In this document: positions 6,186 to 14,246 of the stretch, one piece after another
How positions within the stretch are numbered: the stretch's first letter is position 1
How the letters are laid out: each line of letters begins with the position of its first letter
Source: JAJYVT01 sp036796435
GTDB taxonomy: Bacteria; Actinomycetota; Acidimicrobiia; Acidimicrobiales; RAAP-2
Length of the DNA: 16,518 bases
Assembly (NCBI GenBank): GCA_036796435.1
Contig: DAIRCY010000055.1
Span: forward strand, 1-16,518
Direction: 5' to 3'
The notes under the pieces: generated by a model
Seen by the model: the letters and a program-made list of their open reading frames with translations, nothing else
Databases searched by the model: none
Told to the model about the DNA's origin: nothing
Program-made: the position numbers and the translations under genes

Positions 6186-6944
6186 GTGCAGACGGCGGCC
6201 GACAGCTCGCCCGCACCCGAACACCAGATGGCGGGTCGCCAGCTGGCGGAGGCGGAGGACGCCCGCTTCGCGTCGCACGTGGCGGCGGTCACCGCCGCCT
6301 TCGGCGATCCGACGCGCCGTGACATCTTCCTTCGGGTCCGCTCGGTGCCGGGGATGACTGCGACCGAGGTCGCCGCGGCGTTCTCCTTGCATCCGAACGT
6401 GGCGCGGCACCACCTCGACCGGCTCGTCGCCGGCGGCTACCTCAGGGTCGAGACGGAGCGGCGGCCGCAGGGGGCGGGCCGGCCGTCCAAGAGGTTCTTC
6501 CCCGTCGCAGGCGACGCTGCCGTCGAATTCCTCACGCGGCGTGACGACCTCCTCGTGACGCTCCTCGGCAAGTCGCTCGACCTGCTCGGGCCGGAGCTCG
6601 CGGAGCAGATGGCGGCGGAGGTCGGCGAGAGCTACGGCCGCTCGCTCGCAATTGAGATGGGGGCAGGAGAGGGGCAGCGATCGGTGCGCAACGCCATGCG
6701 GGCCATCGCGGACATGCTGACCGCCCACGGGTTCGCCGCGCACGCAGAGGACCAACAGGACGGGACCGCCGTCGTGGCCGAGCAGTGTCCGTTCGGGACC
6801 GCCGCGGCAAGCCACCCCGTCCTGTGCGCCGTCGACCGCGGCATGGTGAAGGGTCTTCTTGCGGGGCTCTGCGGAGAGGAGCCCGCTCCGGTCGTGCTCT
6901 CCTCGAGGGCCCGCGGCGACGACACCTGCGCCGCGCTGGCCTGA
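6186..6944 (+). CDS. sufR: SufR-like winged-helix transcriptional regulator (COG2345 type)
   Basis: A 252-residue DNA-binding protein. An ArsR/DeoR-like winged helix spans about residues 28-105: AFGDPTRRDIFLRV, then TATEVAAAFSLHPNVARHHLDRLVAGGYL as the recognition region. A C-terminal domain carries C201, C214, C229 and C248, in CPFGTAAASHPVLC, LAGLCG and DDTCAAL. The 13-residue step between the first two cysteines equals the Cys164/Cys177 spacing of cyanobacterial SufR, which ligates a [4Fe-4S] cluster; a further cysteine lies downstream as in that family. GTG 6186 is chosen because a TANNNT -10 lies 8 nt upstream within a palindrome, suggesting a leaderless start. ATG 6228 (238 residues) is the alternative, and neither has a ribosome site. 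The gene is divergent from mrp and 48 bp before a cysteine desulfurase gene, so Fe-S sensing is strongly suggested. Confidence 0.78.
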   Translation: MQTAADSSPAPEHQMAGRQLAEAEDARFASHVAAVTAAFGDPTRRDIFLRVRSVPGMTATEVAAAFSLHPNVARHHLDRLVAGGYLRVETERRPQGAGRPSKRFFPVAGDAAVEFLTRRDDLLVTLLGKSLDLLGPELAEQMAAEVGESYGRSLAIEMGAGEGQRSVRNAMRAIADMLTAHGFAAHAEDQQDGTAVVAEQCPFGTAAASHPVLCAVDRGMVKGLLAGLCGEEPAPVVLSSRARGDDTCAALA

Positions 6945-6992
6945 GCCCCCTGCCGCCCGGGTCGCCGCGACGACCGACAACGACGACGCGCT

Positions 6993-8120
6993 GTGCCCCG
7001 CCACTACCTCGACCACGCCTCGACGTCTCCACTCCGGCCCGAGGCCGCGTCGGCGATCCGGGACTGGCTCGACGGTCCCGCGGGGGACCCGGGAAGAGTG
7101 CACATGGAGGGGCGACTCGTGCGGGACGCAATCGAGGTCGCCCGGGAGCAGGTCGCGTCGTTGCTCGGCGTCCGGTCCCGTCAAGTCGTCTTCACCTCGG
7201 GCGCGACCGAAGCGGTCCATGCCGCGGTGTGGGGGGCGATGTGGGACCACCCGGGAGGCGCTGTGCTCTGCGCCGGCGTCGAGCACTCCTCGGTGCGGGA
7301 GTCCTCCGCACGTCTCGCGCCGATCGTCGATCTGCCCGTGGACGGCGTCGGCCGGATCGACCCGGAAGGCGTCGACGCTGCGGTCGACCACGCCGGCCGG
7401 ACGCCGTCGCTGGTCCATTGCCAGTGGGCCAACCACGAGGTGGGGACGCTCCAGCCCGTCAGCGAGGTCGTGGAACGGTGCAGGCGTGCAGGGGTTCCGG
7501 TGCACTCGGACGCCGCAGCGGCAGTCGGGCACCTTGCAATGGATCTCGAGGAGGGTCCCGACTTCGTGTCGGTGAGCGCACACAAGTTGGGGGGCCCGCC
7601 AGGCGTCGGTGCGCTGGTCCTGCGCCGCGGGCTGCGCGTCGAGCCGCTCTTCGTCGGGGGACAACAAGAACGCGCCCGGCGCGCGGGGATGGAGAACGTC
7701 TGCGGCATCGTAGGGTTCGGCGCGGCAGCCGCGGCGCTCAGCCGAGCCGCACTTGCCGGGGAGGCGGCGTCGGCGCGGGCGCTGACTGGGAAGCTCGCCC
7801 GAATCGTTCTCGACGTCCCCGGGACGACCCAGGTGGGAGATCCCGACGATCGCGTCCCTCACATCGTCTGCTTCGGCGTCGAGGGGATCGAAGCTGAGCC
7901 CGTCCTCCTCGGCCTCGACCGGGCTGGCATCGCGGTGCACTCCGGGTCGGCGTGCGCCTCCGAGTCGCTCGAGCCGTCGCCCGTGCTCGCTGCGATGGGG
8001 GCGGACCCGAACAACTCGCTGCGCCTCTCGGTCGGATGGTCGACGAATGACGACGACGTGGACGCGGTCGCCGCCACGTTCGGCGCCGTGGTCGCCGATC
8101 TACGCGCGCTTCGGGGCTGA
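6993..8120 (+). CDS. Cysteine desulfurase (NifS/IscS class)
   Basis: A 375-residue PLP enzyme that releases sulfur from cysteine as an enzyme persulfide for Fe-S cluster assembly or tRNA thiolation. It starts with the typical YLDHASTSPLRP (5-16). FTSGATEAVH (67-76) matches the cofactor-phosphate segment, ANHEVGTLQP (146-155) the active-site region, and SAHKLGGPPGVG (195-206) contains the Schiff-base lysine K198. The catalytic cysteine is C321 in SGSACASESLEPS, a long loop as in the NifS/IscS group rather than SufS. The GTG start fits the family N-terminus; no ribosome site is visible. It is likely co-transcribed with the SufR-like gene. No scaffold gene (sufU, iscU, sufBCD) and no tRNA thiolase gene follows, so the sulfur acceptor is not shown here. 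Its 3' end overlaps the convergent ybaK gene by 21 bp. Confidence 0.9.
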   Translation: MPRHYLDHASTSPLRPEAASAIRDWLDGPAGDPGRVHMEGRLVRDAIEVAREQVASLLGVRSRQVVFTSGATEAVHAAVWGAMWDHPGGAVLCAGVEHSSVRESSARLAPIVDLPVDGVGRIDPEGVDAAVDHAGRTPSLVHCQWANHEVGTLQPVSEVVERCRRAGVPVHSDAAAAVGHLAMDLEEGPDFVSVSAHKLGGPPGVGALVLRRGLRVEPLFVGGQQERARRAGMENVCGIVGFGAAAAALSRAALAGEAASARALTGKLARIVLDVPGTTQVGDPDDRVPHIVCFGVEGIEAEPVLLGLDRAGIAVHSGSACASESLEPSPVLAAMGADPNNSLRLSVGWSTNDDDVDAVAATFGAVVADLRALRG

Positions 8121-8639
8121 CTGAGGGGCGGGATCCGACGCCGAGCCGGAGGCCGAGCCCGGCTCCGGTCCGCGCCGCCCGACACGCACGTCGCCCACCT
8201 GCGCGCCCGAGGCGGCGACGAGCTCGGTGAAGGTCGTCGGATAGACGGCGTTCGGCGTGCCGGCTGCCGCCCAGATGCTGCCGTATGCGGCGAGCCCCGC
8301 GTCGACGACCACCGGAACATCGTGGCCGAGAGGACTCACACCACCGATGGGAAAGCCCGTGGCTGCACGGACCCAGTCCGCGTCGGCGCGCTCGACAGCC
8401 TGCGCCCCGCGCAATGCCCGCAGCTTCTCGGGGTCCACGCGATCGACCCCCGACAGCACCACCACGACCGGCTCGCCGTCGACGGCGAACACGAGCGACT
8501 TCGCAATCTGACCGACCTCGACGCCGATCGCCGCGGCAGCGTCTGCGGAGGTGCGCGTCGACTCCGGCACCTCCCGCACTTGTGCATCCGAGCCTGCTGC
8601 ACGAAGCGCCTCCTGCACGCGCACCGCGTTCTTGTGCAT
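8100..8639 (-). CDS. ybaK: YbaK/ProX-type aminoacyl-tRNA deacylase
   Basis: A 179-residue protein of the YbaK/EbsC/ProX-type editing family, which hydrolyses mischarged tRNA in trans (Cys-tRNA-Pro in E. coli YbaK). Visible family motifs are GQIAKSLVF (43-51, with the conserved lysine K47), ATGFPIGGVSPLGH (93-106) and AAGTPNAVY (125-133). The C-terminus from about residue 156 is a low-complexity Pro/Ser/Ala tail. ATG 8639 is chosen over ATG 8657 because GGAGAGGGG lies 7 nt upstream. It is 36 bp downstream of the TPR gene that ends the ccm cluster and has the same orientation, so it may be read from the same transcript, though its function is not tied to cytochrome c. The exact substrate cannot be read from the sequence. 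Confidence 0.88.
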   Translation of the reverse strand: MHKNAVRVQEALRAAGSDAQVREVPESTRTSADAAAAIGVEVGQIAKSLVFAVDGEPVVVVLSGVDRVDPEKLRALRGAQAVERADADWVRAATGFPIGGVSPLGHDVPVVVDAGLAAYGSIWAAAGTPNAVYPTTFTELVAASGAQVGDVRVGRRGPEPGSASGSASDPAPQSAPKRA

Positions 8640-8675
8640 ACGTTCGCCCCTCTCCATCTTGCTGTACGGCGTTCC

Positions 8676-9557
8676 CTATCCCTTCGGCACGCCCACCGGA
8701 AGCGTCCGGTGCGCGGCGCGGTACGCCGCACGGATCTGCGGTGCCGCCTGCCGCAGCCACTTCCGTGTCGGGTTGTCGGACAAGAAGGCGGCGAAGTGGG
8801 CGACCGCCTTCGCAGGCGCCCCTTCGTCGTAGAGGACGACACCCAGGTAGTACTGCGCGGCGAACAGCTGAGAGTCGACCTTCACCGCCTCCTCCAGCGC
8901 GGACGCCCCCTCGGCCGCGACTGTCTGTTCCTTGGCAGCGGTCGCAGCGCGCCAGTCCAGCCATCCCCATTCTGCGAGGGCGACCGGCTGGCGGGGATCC
9001 TCGGCGAGGACGTCTCCGTAAAGTTGCAGCGCTTTGATGGCGCGCCCGTCGGCGACCAGGAGTCGGGCCTGCGCGAGCTGCCGTTCGATCGTCTGCGCGG
9101 TATTGAGGCTGATGCTTCCGGTCGCGTCCTGGCCAGGGAGGCGCGGGGAGGTCAGGTCGACGACGAGGAGGACGACGGCCGCGCTCACCGCCGCCAGGCC
9201 GAGCGCGGCGAACCACCATCGGCGGCGCCATGGCGCACGACGGGGCGGACTGGCGGTCCGGACCGACGGCCTCGATGCACGCCGCGCCTGGGCGATCGAT
9301 GCAGAACCGTCCGACGCCACGGGACCGTCCGCCGCCGCCCGGAGGGCACGGCGGGCCGACAGAGCCGCGTCCACCTCTGCGAGCCGCCGCTCGTCCCTCG
9401 TCCGCAACAGCTCGTAGTCCTGGTCGGTGAGGTCGCCCGCGCCGTGCTCACGCGCCGCATCTTCGAGTGACCGAAGGAGAAGGTCGCGCTCGTCGTGGAG
9501 GCGCCAGTCATCGCCACCCGTCCGGACGCGGTCGATCTTGTCGAGTTCCCCCGTCAT
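8676..9557 (-). CDS. ccmI: CcmI-like membrane-anchored TPR protein
   Basis: A 293-residue protein. An N-terminal region (about 20-70) has the CcmI/CycH-like pattern: LLLRSLEDAAREHGAGDLTDQDYELLRTR, then a helix. A basic Pro/Arg stretch (90-113) and one membrane helix (about 114-133) follow. The extracytoplasmic part contains TPR-like helices at about 153-190 and 222-262, then a basic tail. CcmI proteins bind apocytochrome c and present it to CcmF/CcmH. Order differs from the usual CcmI, where the membrane helices come first, so this is a cytoplasmic N-domain, then helix, then TPR layout. The gene lies 48 bp after ccmH, the only sizeable gap in the cluster, with a weak GAGG ribosome site. The name rests on position plus architecture; a generic TPR protein is the alternative. 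Confidence 0.72.
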   Translation of the reverse strand: MTGELDKIDRVRTGGDDWRLHDERDLLLRSLEDAAREHGAGDLTDQDYELLRTRDERRLAEVDAALSARRALRAAADGPVASDGSASIAQARRASRPSVRTASPPRRAPWRRRWWFAALGLAAVSAAVVLLVVDLTSPRLPGQDATGSISLNTAQTIERQLAQARLLVADGRAIKALQLYGDVLAEDPRQPVALAEWGWLDWRAATAAKEQTVAAEGASALEEAVKVDSQLFAAQYYLGVVLYDEGAPAKAVAHFAAFLSDNPTRKWLRQAAPQIRAAYRAAHRTLPVGVPKG

Positions 9558-9605
9558 GCGGCCTCGATGATTGTCACGCGCGTCCTCCAGCGTCCCAGAG
9601 TCCGG

Positions 9606-10061
9606 TCACACGCCCCCGCCGGTGGGTGGCTGCAGTCGTTGCCAGGTGCGGGATCGGCGCCAGAAGAACAACCCGAGGCCGCCGACCGCAAGGAGGCCTG
9701 CGGCGAGCGGAAGGAACCAGACGAGGGAGGAGAGGCCTGAATCGGGCGGGGCGAGGAGGATGCTCGGACCGTACTGGTCGACGAGACGCTGTTCGATCTC
9801 GCGGTCGCTCAACCCGAGGTTCGTGAGGTGCGCCACTTCGTGCCGCACGGCGATCGCCGACGCGGCAGAGGACTGCGCGATCGACACGTCCTCGCAGCTC
9901 GGACATCGGATCTGGGTGTCGAGCGCCGAAGCGCGCTGTGCCGAGGTGGGCGCAGCGGAGGTCGTGACCCCGCTGCCGATCACGAGCGCGACCGCGAGCA
10001 CGACCAGGGCCAGAGCAAAGCTCGAGCGCCCACGGAGGCCCCCCCTCACCGTGCGGCCCAC
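9606..10061 (-). CDS. ccmH: CcmH-type thiol-disulfide protein
   Basis: A 151-residue protein with an N-terminal membrane helix or signal anchor (about 14-31), an extracytoplasmic domain, and a C-terminal membrane helix (about 112-134). The redox motif IRCPSCEDVSIAQS has C53 and C56 and is a divergent form of the CcmH signature LRCxxCQNQSIADS. Its role is to keep the CXXCH motif of apocytochrome c reduced, with CcmG and CcmF, for heme attachment. DREIEQRLVDQYGPSILLAPP after the motif is typical for CcmH. The start is uncertain: GTG 10061 gives a short basic head before the helix, GTG 10049 is also possible, and GTG 10094 would overlap the thioredoxin gene. Confidence 0.88.
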   Translation of the reverse strand: MGRTVRGGLRGRSSFALALVVLAVALVIGSGVTTSAAPTSAQRASALDTQIRCPSCEDVSIAQSSAASAIAVRHEVAHLTNLGLSDREIEQRLVDQYGPSILLAPPDSGLSSLVWFLPLAAGLLAVGGLGLFFWRRSRTWQRLQPPTGGGV

Positions 10062-10071
10062 CCGCTGCGCG

Positions 10072-10677
10072 TCATCGCGACGTTCCCGTCCCACCGCTGA
10101 ACAGCTCACCGCGGCGCGCCGAGCTGAGCATCTCGTCGAGCTGGGAGACCGTGACCGGGCCGAGCCAGGTGCCCACGACGTCACCGCGGGGGTCGACGAG
10201 GAACGTCATGGGGGGCGATCCCACCCCGTAACGGTTCGCGATCGCGCCCCCGTTGTCGGGGACGACCGGCCAGCGAATCCCCCACTGGGAGACGAAGTGC
10301 CGGGCGTCGCCGATCGTGTCGTTGAAGACGATGCTCACCATGCGAGCGCCGCCGCTTCCTCGGCGCGACTGGCGGAAGGCGAAGTCGACGAGTGCCGGCT
10401 CCTCCTGTTGACACGGGGGGCACCAACTCGCGAAGAAGTTCACGTAGACGTAGTGGCCGCGCTCGCCGGAGAGAGTGAAGCGCTGGCCGGTCAGCGTCGT
10501 CCCTCCGAGGGCGGGTGCGTGCCGCCCGACGAGGGGGCTCTCCACCTGGGTCGCCTGCGACGAGGGCCGGGTGGCGACGACCACCGCGACCACCACGAGC
10601 ACCAGGAGGACGGCTCCCGCGATCCAGCGGGTCAGATGGCTGCGTCGCCCGCTGGCCGCGGCACCGGCGGCGGTCAT
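10072..10677 (-). CDS. ccmG: CcmG/DsbE/ResA-type thioredoxin-like protein
   Basis: A 201-residue membrane-anchored thiol-disulfide oxidoreductase. A basic head is followed by a membrane helix (about 19-36) and a thioredoxin-like (TlpA/AhpC-type) domain facing outside. The active site is FFASWCPPCQQEEPAL, with C86 and C89, and the cis-proline region is GSPPMTFLVDPRG (153-165). It should reduce apocytochrome c or CcmH, drawing electrons from a CcdA/DsbD-type protein that is not in this window. The ATG at 10677 overlaps the ccmF stop as ATGA, which implies translational coupling, and GGGAG lies 9 nt upstream. It sits between ccmF and ccmH as expected for System I. Confidence 0.92.
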   Translation of the reverse strand: MTAAGAAASGRRSHLTRWIAGAVLLVLVVVAVVVATRPSSQATQVESPLVGRHAPALGGTTLTGQRFTLSGERGHYVYVNFFASWCPPCQQEEPALVDFAFRQSRRGSGGARMVSIVFNDTIGDARHFVSQWGIRWPVVPDNGGAIANRYGVGSPPMTFLVDPRGDVVGTWLGPVTVSQLDEMLSSARRGELFSGGTGTSR

Positions 10678-12800
10678 GCCACCGGGCTCCCGATCCTCGG
10701 TCGGTCGGGGCCTGAAGGTGCTGTCGATCCGGCCGCTCCCGATGCTCCCGCGGGGCCCGAAGGTGCGGCCGGAGGCGCTGCTCCCGCGACGAGTGGCGAC
10801 AACGCTGACACCGGGTCCGTCGAGTGGCGCCGGGTGCCCGGCACCATCGCAAGGACGCCGCCGATCCCGATGAGCAGTCCCCCGGCCCACATCCACGCGA
10901 TCAAAGGCTCCACGATGGCCCCCACGGCGATCGCTGTCCTCGGCAGTGTCGCGACGACGCTCCCACCGGTCGTCTTGCCTGTCCTGCCTGTGGCGTCCCA
11001 GGTGAGATACACGTCGCCGAAGAAGCCCGAATCGATGGCCGGTGACCCGACCGCCTCGGAGCTCGGCCCGCCGTACTGGCTCACGGCAGGCCTGAACACT
11101 GCGCCGCCGTCGACTCGTACCAGCGCCTCGGTCGCGATCCTCTGCGGGGTGTCGACGGTCCGGAGACCCTCGAAGACGAAGGTGTGGCCGGCGAAGCGCA
11201 CCAACTTGCCCGGGCGGAGCACCAACTCGGCTTGGGAGCGGAACGAGGTCGCCGCAATGAGACCGAGCGCGAGCACCACGACCCCGAGATGGACGACCAT
11301 GCCGCCATTGGTCCGTCCGACCAGCCCGCGCCATGCACCGCTGCCGTGGCGCACGCTGGCGCGCACGGCGAGTACGAGCGCACGCAGCGCGGACGCGGCA
11401 GCGAACGCGGCGAGACCGAAACCGATGAGCGGCTCGACCCCGCGGATCCCGCCTGCCACGGAGCCCACGACGGTGAGCACCCCCGCCCAGGCGGGGAGGG
11501 CGAGCCGGCCCCACAAGACGCCGGAGTCCACCTTTCGCCACGAGAGCGCGGGCGCGACGGCCATCAAGAGGAGGAGCGCGAGGCCCGCGGGGACGGCGAC
11601 CGTGTCGAAGTAGGGAGCCCCGACGGTGACGGCCTGGTTCTCGAGGGCCTGGTACAGCAGCGGGAAGAGCGTGCCGAGCAGGACGACGAAGGCGAAGCCG
11701 ACGAGCACGAGGTTGTTCACCAGGAACGCACCCTCCCTCCCGAGGGGTGCGTCGATACCGACGGGGGAGCGCAAGCGGTCGCCCCTCCATGCGATCAGAC
11801 CGAACCCGGCAACCACCACGAGGAGGAAGAACCCGATCAGCACCGGCCCGAGGTCCGATTCGCTGAAGGCGTGCACCGAGACGACGACGCCCGAACGCGT
11901 GAGGAAGGTGCCGAGGATCGTGAGGGCGAACGTCGCGACCGAGAGCGAGAGGTTCCAGACGCGGAGCAGGCCGCGACGCTCCTGAACGAGCACCGAGTGC
12001 AGATATGCCGTGCCGCAGAGCCACGGCATGAGCGCGGCGTTCTCCACGGGGTCCCATCCCCAGAAGCCACCCCAGCCGAGCACCTGGTAGGACCACCACG
12101 CCCCGAGCACGATGCCGACGCTGAGCGAGCTCCACGAGATGAGGGTCCAGCGGCGTACCTCCGCTTGCCACTGCTCACCGACACGACCCGTCGCGAGCAT
12201 GCCGATAGCGAACGCGAAGGGCACCGAGAAGCCGACGAAGCCGACGTACAGCAGCGGTGGATGGATCGCGACGAGCGGGTTGTCCTGCAACAGCGCGTTC
12301 GGTCCCGCACCGTTGAGCGGTGCAGCGCTCGACACGAACGGATTCGCCGGACCGACCATCAACCCGAAGAAGAAGGCCGAGACGGCGTACATCACGAGCG
12401 TCGCCCAGCGGACGACGTCGTCGCGGAACTGTCGGCGGTAGCGCCAGATGACGAGACCCGTGAACGCCGCCAGGACGAACCCCCACAAGAGGATCGAACC
12501 CGCCAGCGCGGACCACAGGCCGGTGATCGAGTAGATCAGCGGCGTCCCTCGTGCGTTGTTGTCGGCGACATAGACCAGGTGGAAGTCGTGGGTGACGAGT
12601 GCGAACTCCATCGCCCCGACGGCTACGACCGCACCGAGGAGCACCACCGCCCCGAGCAGCCGCGGGTCGGACCTCGGCGCGTTTCCCGGCGACGGTGCCG
12701 CCCTGCCCCTGAGCAGCCCGGCCCCGCAGACGACGACGCCCGCGACCGCCCCCAAGAACGCGAGCCAGACGCCCGCGGCTCCGATGTCGGCTGGCACCAT
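10674..12800 (-). CDS. ccmF: CcmF, heme lyase of cytochrome c maturation
   Basis: A 708-residue polytopic membrane protein, the System I component that takes heme from holo-CcmE and ligates it to apocytochrome c. Family marks are the heme-handling WWD region GWGGFWGWDPVENAALMPW (242-260), HPPLLYVGFVGFSVPFAFAI (180-199), GTFLTRSGVVVSVHAFSES (297-315) and a late GGMVVHLGVVVLALGL segment. Conserved histidines lie at 71, 180, 268 and 310. Length fits the family (about 650-700). After the last membrane helix the C-terminus has an unusual Ala/Pro/Ser tail of about 45 residues (VAGAAPPAAPSGPAGASG...). The ATG overlaps the ccmE stop (TGATG), with no separate ribosome site, so coupling to ccmE translation is likely. 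Confidence 0.95.
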   Translation of the reverse strand: MVPADIGAAGVWLAFLGAVAGVVVCGAGLLRGRAAPSPGNAPRSDPRLLGAVVLLGAVVAVGAMEFALVTHDFHLVYVADNNARGTPLIYSITGLWSALAGSILLWGFVLAAFTGLVIWRYRRQFRDDVVRWATLVMYAVSAFFFGLMVGPANPFVSSAAPLNGAGPNALLQDNPLVAIHPPLLYVGFVGFSVPFAFAIGMLATGRVGEQWQAEVRRWTLISWSSLSVGIVLGAWWSYQVLGWGGFWGWDPVENAALMPWLCGTAYLHSVLVQERRGLLRVWNLSLSVATFALTILGTFLTRSGVVVSVHAFSESDLGPVLIGFFLLVVVAGFGLIAWRGDRLRSPVGIDAPLGREGAFLVNNLVLVGFAFVVLLGTLFPLLYQALENQAVTVGAPYFDTVAVPAGLALLLLMAVAPALSWRKVDSGVLWGRLALPAWAGVLTVVGSVAGGIRGVEPLIGFGLAAFAAASALRALVLAVRASVRHGSGAWRGLVGRTNGGMVVHLGVVVLALGLIAATSFRSQAELVLRPGKLVRFAGHTFVFEGLRTVDTPQRIATEALVRVDGGAVFRPAVSQYGGPSSEAVGSPAIDSGFFGDVYLTWDATGRTGKTTGGSVVATLPRTAIAVGAIVEPLIAWMWAGGLLIGIGGVLAMVPGTRRHSTDPVSALSPLVAGAAPPAAPSGPAGASGAAGSTAPSGPDRPRIGSPVA

Positions 12801-13282
12801 CAGTGCGTGGTGCCGTTCGGAGCCCGCACGCGTGTCGGGTGCGAGGCGATGTATGTCGCCGAATGCTTCACCATGATCTGATCAGAGACGAAGAGGTCCG
12901 AGCGCTTGGACGCGAAGTGACCGACGACGACGACGGGAATGTCCGGCTGGAAGAGCTGGGGCGGAGAGCCGACGTTGTGCACGACGAACTCGTGGCCGCC
13001 CCCCGACACCTCGAAGTCCGCCCCCCTGACGGTCCGATGGACGGAGCCGGGAACCACGAGACCTTCGAGCCTTATGACAGTCGTGCCGATCTTGTCCTTG
13101 TGCGCGAACGCCTGGCCTACCGTGTCGAAGTAGTCGAGCGAGGACCCGAGCCCTTCCACGAGCAGGTACGCGATCGCCCCGGCCAGCAGCGCGAACACGG
13201 CGGCCAGGCGGAGGCGATTCCGACGGGGCGCAAGACGGACACCCCGGGAAGCCGCCTGCGGGGAAGCGGTTGCGACGCTCAC
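12800..13282 (-). CDS. ccmE: CcmE, heme chaperone
   Basis: A 160-residue membrane-anchored protein with a basic head, one membrane helix (about 26-43) and an outer OB-fold domain. It carries heme covalently from CcmABCD to CcmF. H140 and Y144 in MVKHSATY form the HxxxY heme-binding motif, as in proteobacterial CcmE, rather than the CxxxY seen in some archaea and Desulfovibrio. Further family marks are TTVIRLEGLVVPGSV (67-81) and PDIPVVVVGHF (113-123). The GTG start overlaps the ccmD stop as GTGA. A His-ending tail follows the motif. Confidence 0.93.
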   Translation of the reverse strand: MSVATASPQAASRGVRLAPRRNRLRLAAVFALLAGAIAYLLVEGLGSSLDYFDTVGQAFAHKDKIGTTVIRLEGLVVPGSVHRTVRGADFEVSGGGHEFVVHNVGSPPQLFQPDIPVVVVGHFASKRSDLFVSDQIMVKHSATYIASHPTRVRAPNGTTH

Positions 13283-13449
13283 CGCCCGGTGCCGCGCACG
13301 GCCGGGCCGCTGCCCCCCGACGGATCCGGCGCGGTCTCAGCGAGGCGCGCGGCTGCGCGCTCGAGCCGGCGCCTCCGGGCGAGCAGGGCGAGCGAGTACA
13401 GCGCCAAGACCACCAGTGCGATCGTGTACCCGGCGTCGACGTAGCTCAC
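13279..13449 (-). CDS. ccmD: CcmD-like small membrane protein
   Basis: A 56-residue protein with a single membrane helix (about 6-24, YVDAGYTIALVVLALYSLA), a basic RRRRLERAAAR stretch just inside the membrane, and a Gly/Pro-rich tail. This is the classic CcmD layout; CcmD helps hold CcmC and CcmE and release holo-CcmE. The GTG start at 13449 overlaps the ccmC stop as GTGA, and the stop overlaps the ccmE GTG. Position between ccmC and ccmE confirms the call despite low sequence conservation in this family. Confidence 0.88.
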   Translation of the reverse strand: MSYVDAGYTIALVVLALYSLALLARRRRLERAAARLAETAPDPSGGSGPAVRGTGR

Positions 13450-14246
13450 CGCGGCACCGCCGCGGGCTCTGCCGGCGCGCCTCCCGCGGGCGGGCCCACC
13501 CCCGCGACCGGGTCGTTCTCCACAACCCCCTCCGCCCACCGTTCGGAGAGGGACACCTCGAGCTCGCCGTCCCCGATGCGGTCGGAGAGCACCTCGACCC
13601 GGTAACGGACGAGCACCATCCACACGAAGACGAGCGTCATGGCCAAAAAGCCGAGCCCCATCGTCCAGGCCATCGACCCGTGCACCTTGAGTGTGAGCCC
13701 CGGGTTGAGCACGGTCCCCTTCTGGTGCAGCGTCTGCCACCAGTCGACCGAGAAGGTGACGATGGGCACGTCCACGAACGCGAAGAGCGCGGCCACGGCG
13801 CACCTGCGCGCCCGCACCTCGAGGTCTGCCGGCACACGCCGCAGCGCGAGATAGCCGAAGAAGAGCACCAGCAGGAGGGCGGTCGAGGTGAGGCGAGCTG
13901 TCCACGTCCACCACACTCCCCACGTCGGACGTCCCCAGAGCGACCCGGTGACGAGCGTCAGCGCAGTGAACACGACTCCGACCTCCACCGAGGAGGCGGC
14001 CAGCCGGTCCCAGAACAGCGACCGGGTGCGCCGCCACAGATAGAGGAGGCTCGAGAGCGCTGCCAGGCCGAAGGAGCAATAGAGGGAGACCCATGCCACA
14101 GGAGGGTGCAGGTAGAGGAGGCGCACCAATGTGCCTTGCGTCTTCGCTGGAGGGGTCACCCACAGCCCCAGCCAGACGGTGAGCGCAGTGGACACGAGCG
14201 CCGACACGCCGATCCAGCGCGTCGCGGACCTGACCCGCGAGCTCAC
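13446..14246 (-). CDS. ccmC: CcmC, heme handling protein
   Basis: A 266-residue membrane protein with six predicted helices that presents heme to CcmE. It has the probable axial histidines H47 (YLHPPVAW) and H174 (WWQTLHQKGT), and a tryptophan-rich WWD segment at 104-120 (WGRPTWGVWWTWTARLT). The usual WxWD aspartate is replaced by threonine T116 (codon ACA). The core otherwise follows the family closely. About 35 residues at the C-terminus (SERWAEGVVENDPVAG... then Pro/Ala-rich) exceed the usual length. GTG 14246 overlaps the ccmB stop as GTGA and has AGGAG 5 nt upstream, so the start is well supported. Confidence 0.94.
   Translation of the reverse strand: MSSRVRSATRWIGVSALVSTALTVWLGLWVTPPAKTQGTLVRLLYLHPPVAWVSLYCSFGLAALSSLLYLWRRTRSLFWDRLAASSVEVGVVFTALTLVTGSLWGRPTWGVWWTWTARLTSTALLLVLFFGYLALRRVPADLEVRARRCAVAALFAFVDVPIVTFSVDWWQTLHQKGTVLNPGLTLKVHGSMAWTMGLGFLAMTLVFVWMVLVRYRVEVLSDRIGDGELEVSLSERWAEGVVENDPVAGVGPPAGGAPAEPAAVPR

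Noticed and set aside
11184..12881. Long plus-strand open frame (about 565 codons) opposite ccmF and ccmE
   Set aside because: Its product is rich in Glu/Arg/Asp low-complexity sequence and has no recognisable domain. The minus strand carries unmistakable ccmF and ccmE. It is a high-GC shadow frame.
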